Assembly: GCA_902826815.1 (NCBI GenBank) | Contig: CADEGF010000014.1 | Coordinates: 79,881-115,815, forward strand | Reading direction: 5' to 3' | Length of the DNA stretch: 35,935 nt | From: an uncultured Mycobacteriaceae bacterium | GTDB taxonomy: Bacteria > Actinomycetota > Actinomycetes > Mycobacteriales > Mycobacteriaceae | In this document: positions 16,221-24,821 of the stretch, one piece after another | Layout: each line of letters starts with the position of its first letter | Numbering within the stretch: position 1 is the stretch's first letter | The notes under the pieces: model-generated | Seen by the model: only the letters and a program-made list of their open reading frames with translations | Databases searched by the model: none | What the model was told of the DNA's origin: nothing | Position numbers and translations under genes: made by a program

Positions 16221-17354
16221 TCAGCGCTCCTTCTCTGCCATCGGATAGATGGTGACGCCTTGCACGACGCGATTGACCTCACCGGAAGGGAACGGATTGT
16301 CCGGCGTCTTGCCGTACTCCAGCGAGGTGAACAGCGCGAGGTATTGGGCGAACACCAGATACGGGAGGGCAACAAGGGCGTCGTCGAAACCGTCAAGTCC
16401 CGGCAGCACGACAGCGGGACCGTGTGTTTCGGGAATGGACTCAGTGCTGATCACCGTGACGGCGTCCTGGCCGAGCTGCGCGCGGACCTCGGCGATGATG
16501 TCGAGATCGTAGCGGCGGGTGTAGGGGTTGGCGGAGACGTAGACGACGACGTGCGTGTCGCCGTCGAGCGCGGACTTCGGACCGTGCCGGAACCCCAGCG
16601 GGGAGTCGAAGTAGGTGACGACCTCGCCTGCGGTCAGTTCGAGCATCTTGAGCGCGGACTCGTGTGCGAGCCCTTCGAGCGGCCCGCTGCCGAGGTAGAC
16701 GATCCGCTGCTTCTTGGTCTGCGCGAGGGCGGAGATGTCCAGCTGCTGATTCGCGACGCGCTCGGCAGCGCTGGCGAGCTTTTCGCCGTCGTCGGCGGTG
16801 GCGGATCCGAGCAGCCTCAGGCAGGTCAGCAGCATCGACGTGAGGCTCGACGTCATCGCGAAGCCGGTGTCGTTGGTGCGTTCCGGCATGTAGAGGACGC
16901 GCGAGTTCGCGCGGCCGCTGTGCGTGCGGCCCAGTTCGCCGGAGGGGTCGCAGGTGAGGACGAGATGCCAGATGTCGTCGACGATTTCGTCGGCCAGTTG
17001 CGTGGTGGCGAGGCTTTCCGGGCTGTTGCCCGAGCGGCCGAACGACACCAGCAGTGTCGGAGTGTTCGGCTCCAGGTTGTCGAGCGGGCTGGCGACGATG
17101 TCGGTGGTGGGAATGGCTTCGACGCGGCGGCCGAGATGGCGCCGGAGCGCGGCGGCCACGATCTCACCGATGAACGCGGAGCTGCCCGCGCCGGTTAGGA
17201 CGATCCGGATGTCGGGGCGGCCGGTGATCTGATCCAGGAACTCCGCGACGGCGGGGTCGTATCGCTTCGCGACCTCGCGCCAGACATCGGGTTGCTGGCC
17301 GATCTCGAGAATCGTTGCGCCGCCGTCTTCTTGGGCGGGCACAGAACTGATCAT
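16221..17354 (-). CDS. agaS: AgaS-type SIS-domain sugar-phosphate deaminase/isomerase
   Basis: The protein has 377 residues, close to E. coli AgaS; its start at 17354 overlaps the upstream stop (ATGA). It has two SIS domains. The first carries TGAGSSAFIGEI (about 54-65) and SFGRSGNSPES (about 104-114), which hold the sugar phosphate. The second has GSGPLEGLAHESALKMLELT and LGFRHGPKS, strongly typical of AgaS. Characterised AgaS proteins convert galactosamine-6-phosphate to tagatose-6-phosphate and ammonia. Together with the kinase and the GatZ/KbaZ-type gene this supports a galactosamine or N-acetylgalactosamine route, although no deacetylase is encoded here. GlmS-type isomerase activity is a less likely alternative because the glutaminase domain is absent. 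Confidence 0.82.
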   Translation of the reverse strand: MISSVPAQEDGGATILEIGQQPDVWREVAKRYDPAVAEFLDQITGRPDIRIVLTGAGSSAFIGEIVAAALRRHLGRRVEAIPTTDIVASPLDNLEPNTPTLLVSFGRSGNSPESLATTQLADEIVDDIWHLVLTCDPSGELGRTHSGRANSRVLYMPERTNDTGFAMTSSLTSMLLTCLRLLGSATADDGEKLASAAERVANQQLDISALAQTKKQRIVYLGSGPLEGLAHESALKMLELTAGEVVTYFDSPLGFRHGPKSALDGDTHVVVYVSANPYTRRYDLDIIAEVRAQLGQDAVTVISTESIPETHGPAVVLPGLDGFDDALVALPYLVFAQYLALFTSLEYGKTPDNPFPSGEVNRVVQGVTIYPMAEKER

Positions 17355-18676
17355 CGGGCGTCTCCAATGGTGTTGGCATCGGTCAGGCAGGCTCGGGAGT
17401 AGGGCCGCATCGCGTCCCTGATGCGGTCGATCACCAGGTTTTGCGCAGTGGGATCGAGTTCGCCGGCGCGGATCCGGTCGTACTGGTAGGGCAGGTACTG
17501 GCTGATGAGCGGCATCGGGACGCCGACGCGGTCGAGGTTCGCCAGGAGGGTCAGGCGCGCGGCGTCGACCTCGTCGTCGGCCCAGTAGTAGCGCAGTCGG
17601 TCGCTGTAGCTGTAGCGGCGGGCCATGCGCTGGGTGAGCGGGTCGCCGTCGTAATAGCCGCGCCAGTAGTCGGGGTTGGCGAGCATTCTGCGTTCGACGA
17701 CCTCGATGAGGTTGGACCGGGCGGGCCTTGGTAGGAGTTCGTCTTCGATGTGGGCGAGCGCGAACAGCGCTTCGCGCATCGCGAAGGTCAGGCCGGGTCC
17801 GACCTTCAGCACGGCCCAGTGGTCTTCGACGAGTTCTCTGAGCTGCGAGGGGCGCTGGTAGTCGGTGGAGTGCGCCTCGAAGACCAGGTGCTCTTCGTCG
17901 TCGAGGACGCGCCGCAGATCGAGGGTGGCGTCGCGCTGGTAGTCGATGACCTGGAGATGGTCGAACTCGACGCCGGGCTGCACGACCAGGGCGATGACGC
18001 GCGGCCAGACGTCGTCGAGCCCGAAGTCGGCGAAGGCTTTGCGGTGCGCGGCGATGGTGCGACGGGCGCGGTCGGCGGGTGTCGGCGTGAGGACGTCGAG
18101 GGTTTCGTGGGCGCCGCCGGGGACGGGCACCTCGGTGCCGATGACGTACATGGGCGCGTCGAGGCCGGTGCGATGGGCGGAGTCTTCGGCGACGCGCATG
18201 AGGCGGGCGGTGCGCAGCGCGACGACCTCGTCGTCGAGGACGTCGGGGTCGTCGGAGCACGACATCGAGCAGTCGAGGTGGATCTTGGCGTAGCCGGCCT
18301 CGACGTAGGCGGCGATGAGCGTCTCGGCTTTATCCATTGCGGCGCTGGCAGTTTCGCGTTGCCAGCGGTTGGGGCCGAGGTGGTCGCCGCCGAGGACGAC
18401 GCGGTCGCGGGCGAAGTCTTGTTGGTCGGCGATGTCGAGGACCAGGTCGCGGAACTCGGGCGGGCGCAGCCCGGTATAGCCGCCGAACTGGTCGACCTGG
18501 TTGGAGGTGGCTTCGATGAGGACGTAGCTGTTGTCAGAGGCGGCCTGGGCGATGGCGGCCTCGACGACGGTGGGGTGGGCAGAGCAGACAGAGTAGATGC
18601 CGACGGCCTCACCGGCCTTGTGGCGGCGGACGGTGTCGGCGAGCCAGTTGACGCGCTGGCCGGACACTTGCAACAT
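17351..18676 (-). CDS. D-tagatose-1,6-bisphosphate aldolase accessory subunit, GatZ/KbaZ type
   Basis: The protein has up to 441 residues, slightly longer than GatZ/KbaZ. Family features include the N-terminal GIYSVCSAHPTVVEAAI, LIEATSNQVDQFGGYTG, VLGGDHLGPNRWQ, KIHLDCSMSCSDD and IGTEVPVPGGAHE. In enterobacteria this protein stabilises the catalytic GatY/KbaY aldolase; no such aldolase is encoded in the window, so it may act alone (perhaps as an epimerase/aldolase relative) or with a partner elsewhere. It is the first gene of the operon. The ATG at 18676 has GAGGA directly adjacent, which is too close; the GTG at 18667 would place that site 9 bases away and may be the true start. Confidence 0.8.
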   Translation of the reverse strand: MLQVSGQRVNWLADTVRRHKAGEAVGIYSVCSAHPTVVEAAIAQAASDNSYVLIEATSNQVDQFGGYTGLRPPEFRDLVLDIADQQDFARDRVVLGGDHLGPNRWQRETASAAMDKAETLIAAYVEAGYAKIHLDCSMSCSDDPDVLDDEVVALRTARLMRVAEDSAHRTGLDAPMYVIGTEVPVPGGAHETLDVLTPTPADRARRTIAAHRKAFADFGLDDVWPRVIALVVQPGVEFDHLQVIDYQRDATLDLRRVLDDEEHLVFEAHSTDYQRPSQLRELVEDHWAVLKVGPGLTFAMREALFALAHIEDELLPRPARSNLIEVVERRMLANPDYWRGYYDGDPLTQRMARRYSYSDRLRYYWADDEVDAARLTLLANLDRVGVPMPLISQYLPYQYDRIRAGELDPTAQNLVIDRIRDAMRPYSRACLTDANTIGDAR

Positions 18677-18680
18677 TCCT

Positions 18681-18758
18681 CGATCATGGGAAACTCGCTC
18701 ATAGTGCGCAATGGATAGCGGTCAAGCGATCACTAAAACTGCTCGTTTGGAGTGATCG
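18681..18758. promoter_or_regulatory. Candidate DeoR operators in the divergent gatZ-like/deoR gap
   Basis: The 94-base gap holds three copies of a CGATCA-N3/4-AAAC element: plus strand at 18681-18694 and 18727-18739, and minus strand ending at 18758. The last two form an 8-base perfect inverted repeat (CGATCACT at 18727-18734, AGTGATCG at 18751-18758). The right-hand site abuts the GAGGAGG ribosome-binding site of deoR. Such repeats suit a DeoR-type repressor that controls both the sugar operon and itself. Confidence 0.6.
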
Positions 18759-18770
18759 AGGAGGTGGGCG

Positions 18771-19556
18771 GTGTCGATCAGACGCAACGACCGGATGCGT
18801 GAAGTGCTGTCACTGCTGCGTGACCGGGGCGAAGTGGACTCGCAGAAGCTGCGGGCGGAGCTGGGGGTGTCGGCGGCGACGTTGCGGCGGGACCTGAGCG
18901 AGTTGGAGGAGCAGGGGCTGCTGGTGCGGACGCACGGCGGGGCGCGGGCGCTGGATCCGAGCGGCAGTGAGATTCCGGTGCGGCTGCGTGATCACCGGAT
19001 GATCGCGATCAAGAGGCGGATCGCCCAGCATGCGGCGGCGTTGGTGCCTGCGGGTCCGCAGGCGGTGGCGCTGACGGGTGGGGTGACGACGGGCGAGGTG
19101 GCGCGGTCGTTGAAGGGCCGGCCGCAGATGACGATCGTGACGAACTCGTTGACGATCGCGGCGGACTGCGCGGTGGACGCGCATATGAAGGTGATCATGA
19201 CGGGCGGGTTGGTGCGGCCGAATTCGATGGAGGCGGTGGGCCCGATGAGCGAGCACGCGTTTCAGGTGATCAACGTGGGCACGGCGGTGCTGGGTGCGGA
19301 TGGGATGTCGGCGGAGGTGGGGGCGACGACGTTCGACGAGGCCGAGGCGCGCACGTCGATGGCGATGGCGGCGAACGCGCAGCGGGTCATCGTGCCGGTC
19401 GACGGGTCGAAGATCGGCAAGGTCACGCTGGCAAAGATGGTGCCGCTCAGTCAGATTGACCATCTGGTGACCGACTCGACAGCCGATCGTGGGCAGTTGG
19501 AGCTCATCGCGGCGGCGGGCGTGCAGGTGCACGTGGTTGAGGTGGGCGAGGAGTGA
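18771..19556 (+). CDS. DeoR-family repressor of the sugar operon
   Basis: The protein has 261 residues from a GTG with GAGGAGG just upstream. The N-terminal winged helix-turn-helix spans about residues 5-58, with GVSAATLRRDLSELEEQGLL and the family's THGGAR wing. The C-terminal sugar-phosphate sensor has LTGGVTTGEVARSL, VTNSLTIAAD, the GADGMS motif, a FDEAEA acidic patch and VPVDGSKIGK. DeoR proteins are usually released from DNA by a phosphorylated sugar of their own pathway, here perhaps an amino-sugar or tagatose phosphate. It is divergent from the nine-gene operon. Its last 21 codons recur, 57 of 64 bases identical, at 26824-26887. Confidence 0.9.
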   Translation: MSIRRNDRMREVLSLLRDRGEVDSQKLRAELGVSAATLRRDLSELEEQGLLVRTHGGARALDPSGSEIPVRLRDHRMIAIKRRIAQHAAALVPAGPQAVALTGGVTTGEVARSLKGRPQMTIVTNSLTIAADCAVDAHMKVIMTGGLVRPNSMEAVGPMSEHAFQVINVGTAVLGADGMSAEVGATTFDEAEARTSMAMAANAQRVIVPVDGSKIGKVTLAKMVPLSQIDHLVTDSTADRGQLELIAAAGVQVHVVEVGEE

Positions 19557-19617
19557 ACGTCCGCTGGGAGCTTTAACGCTGAGGCGTAGTGCACAAATCG
19601 TGGTTAGCGTGGACCCC

Positions 19618-20397
19618 ATGATCGCCACGCGCGAAGTCACCTACGACGTCGACGGACTGACGATGGTGGCCCACTTGGCACGGCCAGACGGCAAGGGTTC
19701 CTGGCCGGCAGTGCTCATCGGACACGACGGAATCGGCCTCGATGACTATCAACGCGGCCGCGCCGACGACCTCGCCAAGCACGGCTACATCGCCCTCGCG
19801 ATGGATTACCACGGTGGCCGGACGTTCTTCGGCGACCCGGACGCGATGCTGGCGCGGGTTATGCCGCTGATGGCTGACGCCACCCGCATGCACGCCATCG
19901 GCCGTGCTGCGCTCGACGTCCTGCTTGCTGTGCCCGGCGCCGACCACGACCGGCTCGCAGCGCTCGGATACGGTGCCGGTGGCCGAATCGTGCTGGAACT
20001 TGCTAGCGCGGGAGTGCCATTCAAGGCACTCGCAGCGATCCATCCGGGCTTGCCGGCCGCCCGCGCCGAAGATTGGAATAACGTGGGCGGAGCCTACTTG
20101 CTTTGCACAGGCTCCGAAGACCCACTCTGCACTCCCGATCAACTGTTCGCGTTCACCAGCGCGCTTCAGGATGCCGGAGTTGATTGGCGCGTAAACGTTT
20201 ACGGTGGAGCCAAGCACGCTTTTTGGGCCGCTCCGATGCATCCTGACGGCTCATTGACCGGTGGCAACACCCACGTCGTCGCCACCGTGCCCGGCGTGGG
20301 CCATCACGCTTTGCACGCGACACGCGCGTGGCAGGCGGTGCTAGACCTGCTCGATGAGACAGTTGGAGCTTCGTCGGTTTCGATTCAGCAGCCGTGA
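19618..20397 (+). CDS. Dienelactone-hydrolase-like alpha/beta protein lacking the usual nucleophile
   Basis: The protein has 259 residues from ATG 19618. The fold matches the dienelactone hydrolase family: PAVLIGHDGIGLDDYQRGRADDLAKHGY near the N-terminus, Asp168 in CTGSEDPL and His200 in GGAKHAFW. In the nucleophile elbow, where the family has G-[FY]-C-x-G-G, this protein reads G117-Y-G-A-G-G122, so Gly119 occupies the catalytic position. A Cys codon TGT or TGC to GGT or GGC change would explain it. It may be inactive, use another residue, or only bind ligand. The ribosome-binding site is weak, the gene stands alone, and it is the first gene in the 7.3-kb block between deoR and the orphan deoR tail. 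Confidence 0.8.
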   Translation: MIATREVTYDVDGLTMVAHLARPDGKGSWPAVLIGHDGIGLDDYQRGRADDLAKHGYIALAMDYHGGRTFFGDPDAMLARVMPLMADATRMHAIGRAALDVLLAVPGADHDRLAALGYGAGGRIVLELASAGVPFKALAAIHPGLPAARAEDWNNVGGAYLLCTGSEDPLCTPDQLFAFTSALQDAGVDWRVNVYGGAKHAFWAAPMHPDGSLTGGNTHVVATVPGVGHHALHATRAWQAVLDLLDETVGASSVSIQQP

Positions 20398-20485
20398 CGA
20401 CGGGCTTACTGCTCCGCGGGATGTTCGGCATGTGGAAAACGCGACTCACGGTGCAAAGGCCGCCCGATCGACAAGTTCAGTGGAG

Positions 20486-21496
20486 TCAGGTCGCCGAACG
20501 GCTCGCCCGGTACTGCCGCGGCGTCTGGCCGAACCAGCGACGGCACGACCGGTTCAGCGCGCTCTGCTCGGAATAGCCGAGCAGACCGGCGATCTGCTGC
20601 AGATGCAGTCCCGGCACCGCGAGGTAACGCGCCGCATGCGCCCGACGCTCGCCGTCGATGATGTCGTGGCAGCGCACACCCTCGGCGGCAAGTTGTCGCT
20701 GCAGAGTCCGCGGGTGCAGCGCGAGATGGTCGGCGATGGCCTCGGCACTGCATTGTCCGGTGGGCAGCAGCCGCCTGGTCAGTTCGGCCACGCGTTCGGA
20801 CAGCGCGGCGGTGCTCGGCAGGTAGGTGGATTCCAGGTACTTCGTCGCGATGCGTCGGGTCTCGGGATCGGCGGTGTCGATGGCCTTGTCGGCAACACGC
20901 GCGGACAGCTCGAATCCGCTCCAGGTCTGATTGAAGCGCACCGGGCAGCCCAGCTCCGCGCGGTAGGCGTCCTGTGATCCGTGCTGGCTGTGCATGAACC
21001 TGATCACCCGAGGCCGGGCCTGCGGTCCGCCGAGGAGCCGAAGAATTTGCGCAGCGATACCCATGCTGAGCTCGTAGCTCTGCGTCGGGTACGGAACGCC
21101 GGGCTCGGTCACTTCATACGTGCACTGCACGTCGGACTCCGCAGATGCCCGGCCGACCGTCAGCGTCAACGCGGGGGAATGGACGTACAGGTAGCGCGCG
21201 ATCGCCTCGAAACCACCCAGCACCGTTTGGGCATTGCGGGCGATCACCGCAATGGGTCCGAGAATGTCCAGGCCCTGAAAACGGGAAAGGCGACGCCCGA
21301 AATCCAGGCACTTCAGGTCGTCGGCACTCGCCTCCAGCAAGCGGATGAACGCGTCGACGGGGACGAAGCCGTCTGCTTGCTGTTCGGCGCCGGCGGGAAT
21401 TCCGAAGCGCGCCAGCAGCGACTCGGGGTCGCCGCCCAGTTCGCGCACTAGATCGCCGTAACCCCGCAGGGCCGCGGTGCGCAGCAGACTGCCCAT
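20486..21496 (-). CDS. virS: AraC-family regulator, VirS orthologue candidate
   Basis: The protein has 336 residues, close to M. tuberculosis VirS (about 340). The N-terminal half is the AraC arabinose-binding-like sensor found in this subgroup (residues about 20-205). The C-terminal half carries the two helix-turn-helix units, with SAEAIADHLALHPRTLQRQLAAEG and LHLQQIAGLLGYSEQSALNRSCRRWFG. It is divergent from a mymA-lipR-SDR set exactly as VirS is in M. tuberculosis, where VirS activates the mymA operon under acid stress. Its ribosome-binding site (AGGTGAT) overlaps a 13-base direct repeat in the intergenic gap, suggesting autoregulation. The 88-base gap between its stop and the DLH-like gene holds nothing recognisable. 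Confidence 0.85.
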   Translation of the reverse strand: MGSLLRTAALRGYGDLVRELGGDPESLLARFGIPAGAEQQADGFVPVDAFIRLLEASADDLKCLDFGRRLSRFQGLDILGPIAVIARNAQTVLGGFEAIARYLYVHSPALTLTVGRASAESDVQCTYEVTEPGVPYPTQSYELSMGIAAQILRLLGGPQARPRVIRFMHSQHGSQDAYRAELGCPVRFNQTWSGFELSARVADKAIDTADPETRRIATKYLESTYLPSTAALSERVAELTRRLLPTGQCSAEAIADHLALHPRTLQRQLAAEGVRCHDIIDGERRAHAARYLAVPGLHLQQIAGLLGYSEQSALNRSCRRWFGQTPRQYRASRSAT

Positions 21497-21504
21497 ATCA
21501 TCAC

Positions 21505-21538
21505 CTGTCGGAAAATGATAAAAATCTGTCGGGAAATG
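21505..21538. promoter_or_regulatory. Tandem direct repeat, candidate VirS-binding site
   Basis: CTGTCGGAAAATG (21505-21517) and CTGTCGGGAAATG (21526-21538) match in 12 of 13 bases and start 21 bp apart, two helical turns, on the same face of the DNA. This is the arrangement AraC-family proteins use. The repeat lies 8 bases upstream of the virS start codon and 39 bases upstream of the mymA start. Confidence 0.7.
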
Positions 21539-21577
21539 TCAAGACCCGCAATGTCGCCGACGGCCATCCTGATGGTC

Positions 21578-23053
21578 ATGAACGCACAGCATTTCGACAT
21601 CCTGATCATCGGCGCAGGGCTGTCGGGCATCGGGACGGCCGCCCAGCTGACCGCCGAGTTTCCGCACAAGACCCTCGCTGTGCTGGAGCGCCGCGAGCGC
21701 CTTGGCGGCACCTGGGACCTGTTCCGCTACCCGGGCGTCCGCTCCGATTCGGACATGCTCACCTTCGGCTACAAGTTCCGGCCGTGGCAGGAGCGCAAGG
21801 TGCTGGCCGACGGGCCGTCGATCCGCCAGTACATCGCCGACACCGCTGTCGAATACGGCGTCGACGAGAAGATCCAGTACGGGCTGAAGATCGTCGGCGC
21901 CGACTGGTCGACGGCCGAGAGTCGCTGGACGGTGACCGCGGTGCACGAGGCGACGGGCCAGACGCGCCACTACACGTGTGGCTACCTCATCAGCTGCACC
22001 GGCTATTACAACTACGACGCGGGCTATCTGCCGACCTTTCCCGGCGCCGAGCGGTTCACGGGCCGCTGCGTCCATCCGCAGCACTGGCCAGAAGACCTCG
22101 ACTACACGGGCAAGAAAGTCGTCGTGATCGGCAGCGGCGCAACGGCAGTCACCCTGGTCCCCGCGATGGCGGGCGACGCGGCGCAGGTGACCATGCTGCA
22201 GCGCTCGCCGTCGTATGTGTTCTCCCTGCCCGCATTCGACAAGATCTCACAGGCGCTGGGCCGTTTCCTCGCCGAGGAAAAGGTGTATGCGCTCGGCCGC
22301 AAGCGCAACATCGTGATCCAGCGTTCGCTGTACAAGGCATGTCGGCGCTGGCCGAAGACGATGCGCCGATTCCTGCTGTGGCAGGTGCGCCGTCGCGTCG
22401 GCGCGTCGTTCGACATGAGCCACTTCACCCCGAACTACATGCCGTGGGACGAGCGGCTGTGCGCGGTGCCCGACGGCGACCTGTTCGACGTACTGGCATC
22501 CGGAGAGGCGTCGGTCGTGACTGATCTGATCGAAACCTTCACCGAGACAGGCATTCTGCTGAAGTCGGGCCGCGAGCTGGAGGCGGACATCATCGTCACC
22601 GCGACCGGTCTGAACCTGCAGATGCTCGGCGGTATGGCGCTGTCGGTCGACGGCGAGGCCCGTGAGCTGCACGACGCGATGACCTACAAAGGAGTGCTGG
22701 TGCAGGACATGCCGAACATGGCGTGGATGTTCGGCTACACCAACGCGCCGTGGACACTGAAGTCCGACATGGCCGGTGAGTATCTCTGCCGGCTGATGCG
22801 GCAGATGGACCACAACGGTCATGCGGTGGCGACGCCGCGCGATGTCGAGGGCTGCGCGACGGGCGACGGCATGCTGGACCAACTGCAATCCGGCTACGTG
22901 CAGCGCGGCAAGGACGTCATGCCGCGCCAGGGTTCCAAGCTGCCGTGGCAGGTGCTGATGCACTACGAGAAGGACTCTCGGATGCTGCTCGACGAGCCCG
23001 TCGAGGACGGCGTGCTGTCGTTCGAGGCAACCCGGGTGGAGGCATTCGCATGA
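21578..23053 (+). CDS. mymA: Flavin-containing (Baeyer-Villiger-like) monooxygenase MymA
   Basis: The protein has 491 residues from ATG 21578, the start that matches recalled M. tuberculosis MymA (about 495, beginning MNQHFDVLIIGAG). Starts further upstream would place coding sequence in the regulatory repeat. The FAD site GAGLSG is at 12-17, followed by [19 protein letters not shown]. The Baeyer-Villiger fingerprint [12 protein letters not shown] is present, then the NADPH site [11 protein letters not shown]. Text such as [10 protein letters not shown] and [17 protein letters not shown] agrees closely with MymA as I remember it. The family adds one oxygen from O2 to ketones or heteroatoms; MymA in M. 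tuberculosis is tied to envelope maintenance at low pH. It is translationally coupled to lipR by ATGA. Confidence 0.88.
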   Translation: MNAQHFDILIIGAGLSGIGTAAQLTAEFPHKTLAVLERRERLGGTWDLFRYPGVRSDSDMLTFGYKFRPWQERKVLADGPSIRQYIADTAVEYGVDEKIQYGLKIVGADWSTAESRWTVTAVHEATGQTRHYTCGYLISCTGYYNYDAGYLPTFPGAERFTGRCVHPQHWPEDLDYTGKKVVVIGSGATAVTLVPAMAGDAAQVTMLQRSPSYVFSLPAFDKISQALGRFLAEEKVYALGRKRNIVIQRSLYKACRRWPKTMRRFLLWQVRRRVGASFDMSHFTPNYMPWDERLCAVPDGDLFDVLASGEASVVTDLIETFTETGILLKSGRELEADIIVTATGLNLQMLGGMALSVDGEARELHDAMTYKGVLVQDMPNMAWMFGYTNAPWTLKSDMAGEYLCRLMRQMDHNGHAVATPRDVEGCATGDGMLDQLQSGYVQRGKDVMPRQGSKLPWQVLMHYEKDSRMLLDEPVEDGVLSFEATRVEAFA

Positions 23054-23964
23054 GCATCCATCCAGGCGTGGTCCGCGCCGCGCTGCGCGGCTGCCGACCG
23101 CTGTTGGCCTCGCGCCGGGTAACGGTCGGCGGCAAGCGCAGAATGTACGACCTGTTCACGCGGGTAGCTCGGGCGCCGAGGGGTACGGGCTATGACTGCG
23201 TCACCATCGCGGGCGTGCCGGTGGAGGGGGTGCGACCGCCGGGGGTGGACTCCGGCGCGACGCTGCTGTACCTGCACGGCGGCGCGTATGCACTGGGTAG
23301 TGCCAAGGGTTATCGCGGCGTGGTGGCGCGGCTCGCCGACGCGGCCGGGATGACGGCGCTGGTGCCCGACTACTCACGGTCGCCGGAGGCGCGGTATCCG
23401 GTTGCACTCGAGGAGATGGTCGCCTTCTATCAAACGCTGATCGCCTGTGGCGTCGAACCGGAAAGTCTTGTCATTGCGGGTGATTCGGCGGGCGGAGGGC
23501 TGGCGTTGGCGTTGGCCATGGCTCTTCGGGATCGCGGGATCCCCGGCCCGGCAGCGATCGGCCTGATCTGCCCGTGGGCCGACCTCGCTATCGACATCGA
23601 CGGCGGACGCCCAAAGACGCGTGATCCGCTGATCAATCCGTCGATGGCCGCCGAGTGGGCGCCGAGGTACGTCGGCGAGCATGACCCGCGGCTGCCCGGC
23701 ATCTCGCCGGCGCGTGGCGACATGGCGGGACTGCCGCCGATCGTGCTGCATTCGGCCGGCGACGATCCGCTGTGTATCGATGCGGACAAGATCGAGAAGG
23801 CCGCCGCAGAAGCGGGAACAGGGCTCGTCGAACACCGCAGGTTCGATGGCCTGTGGCACGACTTTCATCTGCAGGCCGGTGTTCTCGCCGAGGCCGACGC
23901 GGCGATCAAAGACATGGGCGCGCGGCTGCGCACCCTCATGACCGAAAAGGAAGCAGCGATATGA
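23050..23964 (+). CDS. lipR: HSL-type acetyl-hydrolase/esterase LipR
   Basis: The protein has 304 residues; the start at 23050 overlaps the mymA stop. It is a hormone-sensitive-lipase-type alpha/beta hydrolase with oxyanion motif HGG at 76-78, nucleophile elbow GDSAG at 144-148 (Ser146), acidic residue in AGDDP at about 237-240 and His270 in LWHDFH. The similarity to M. tuberculosis LipR (Rv3084) runs throughout, including [10 protein letters not shown] and [16 protein letters not shown]. No signal peptide is visible, so it is probably cytosolic or membrane-peripheral. The likely role is hydrolysis of the ester formed by the monooxygenase or of a lipid intermediate in the same pathway. The next gene starts in its stop codon. 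Confidence 0.87.
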   Translation: MSIHPGVVRAALRGCRPLLASRRVTVGGKRRMYDLFTRVARAPRGTGYDCVTIAGVPVEGVRPPGVDSGATLLYLHGGAYALGSAKGYRGVVARLADAAGMTALVPDYSRSPEARYPVALEEMVAFYQTLIACGVEPESLVIAGDSAGGGLALALAMALRDRGIPGPAAIGLICPWADLAIDIDGGRPKTRDPLINPSMAAEWAPRYVGEHDPRLPGISPARGDMAGLPPIVLHSAGDDPLCIDADKIEKAAAEAGTGLVEHRRFDGLWHDFHLQAGVLAEADAAIKDMGARLRTLMTEKEAAI

Positions 23965-24797
23965 GTTCGTTCGAGGGCAAGGTCGCCGTCATCACCGGCG
24001 CGGGTTCGGGAATCGGCAGGGCGCTGGCACTCGATCTCGCGGCAAGGGGCGCAAAGCTGGCGCTGTCTGACATCGACGCCGACGGTCTCGCGGAGACGGT
24101 GCGCGCCGTGGAGATGTTTGGCGCCGAGGTGAAGGCCGACCGGCTGAACGTCGCCGAACGGGAAGAGGTGCTGGCCTACGCCGACGATGTCGTCGCGCAC
24201 TTCGGCGCGGTGCACCAGGTGTACAACAATGCCGGCATCGCCCACAACGGCAACGTCGAGGATTCCGACTTCAAGGACATCGAACGGATCATGGACGTCG
24301 ACTTCTGGGGTGTCGTCAACGGCACCAAAGCGTTTCTGCCGCATGTGATCGCGTCGGGCGACGGACACATCGTGAACATATCGAGCCTGTTCGGCCTGAT
24401 CGCGGTGCCGGGTCAAAGTGCCTACAACGCAGCGAAGTTCGCGGTCCGTGGTTTCACCGAGGCTTTGCGGCAGGAGATGCTGGTCGCCGGGCATCCGGTG
24501 AAGGTGACGTGTGTGCATCCCGGCGGGATCAAGACCGCGGTCGCCCGCAATGCGACCGTCTGCGACGGCGAGGATGCGCAGACGTTCGCGGAGTTCTTCG
24601 ACAAGTACCTGGCGCTGCATTCACCGGAGATGGCCGCGGCGACGATCGTCGACGGTGTCCGCGATGGCCGAGCACGGGTGGTGATCGGCTGGGAGGCCAA
24701 AGCCCTCGACGCGATGGCACGGCTCACGGGGTCGGGGTATCAGCGATTGATGGCCACCGCGGTTCGGCGGTTCTTCCCGTGGGCCAACAAGCGCTGA
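23961..24797 (+). CDS. Short-chain dehydrogenase/reductase, Rv3085 type
   Basis: The protein has 278 residues; its ATG overlaps the lipR stop by 4 bases. It is a classical SDR: cofactor loop TGAGSGIG at 12-19, Asp37 in ALSDID suggesting NAD(H) preference, NNAG at 89-92, and a Ser-Tyr-Lys triad in NISSLFG (Ser141/142), Y155 and K159. It closely resembles the third gene of the M. tuberculosis mymA operon (Rv3085, sometimes called sadH). It probably oxidises or reduces the alcohol/ketone handled by MymA and LipR. In M. tuberculosis the operon continues with adhD, Rv3087, Rv3088 and fadD13; here it ends after this gene and faces a convergent broken gene. Confidence 0.85.
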   Translation: MSSFEGKVAVITGAGSGIGRALALDLAARGAKLALSDIDADGLAETVRAVEMFGAEVKADRLNVAEREEVLAYADDVVAHFGAVHQVYNNAGIAHNGNVEDSDFKDIERIMDVDFWGVVNGTKAFLPHVIASGDGHIVNISSLFGLIAVPGQSAYNAAKFAVRGFTEALRQEMLVAGHPVKVTCVHPGGIKTAVARNATVCDGEDAQTFAEFFDKYLALHSPEMAAATIVDGVRDGRARVVIGWEAKALDAMARLTGSGYQRLMATAVRRFFPWANKR

Positions 24798-24821
24798 TTG
24801 CGGGCAGCGCGTGTGCTGCGG

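Noticed and set aside
17355-18260. N-terminal extension of the AgaS frame
   Set aside because: It is Arg/Pro-rich shadow sequence over the GatZ-like gene; the ATGA overlap at 17354 is the natural start.
21515-21577. Upstream ATG/TTG starts for mymA
   Set aside because: They would place coding sequence in the direct repeat; recalled MymA begins at the residues encoded from 21578.
24798-24821. GCAGC/GCTGC hairpin between the SDR gene and the broken convergent gene as a terminator
   Set aside because: The stem is only 5 bp with no T-tract, too weak to call.
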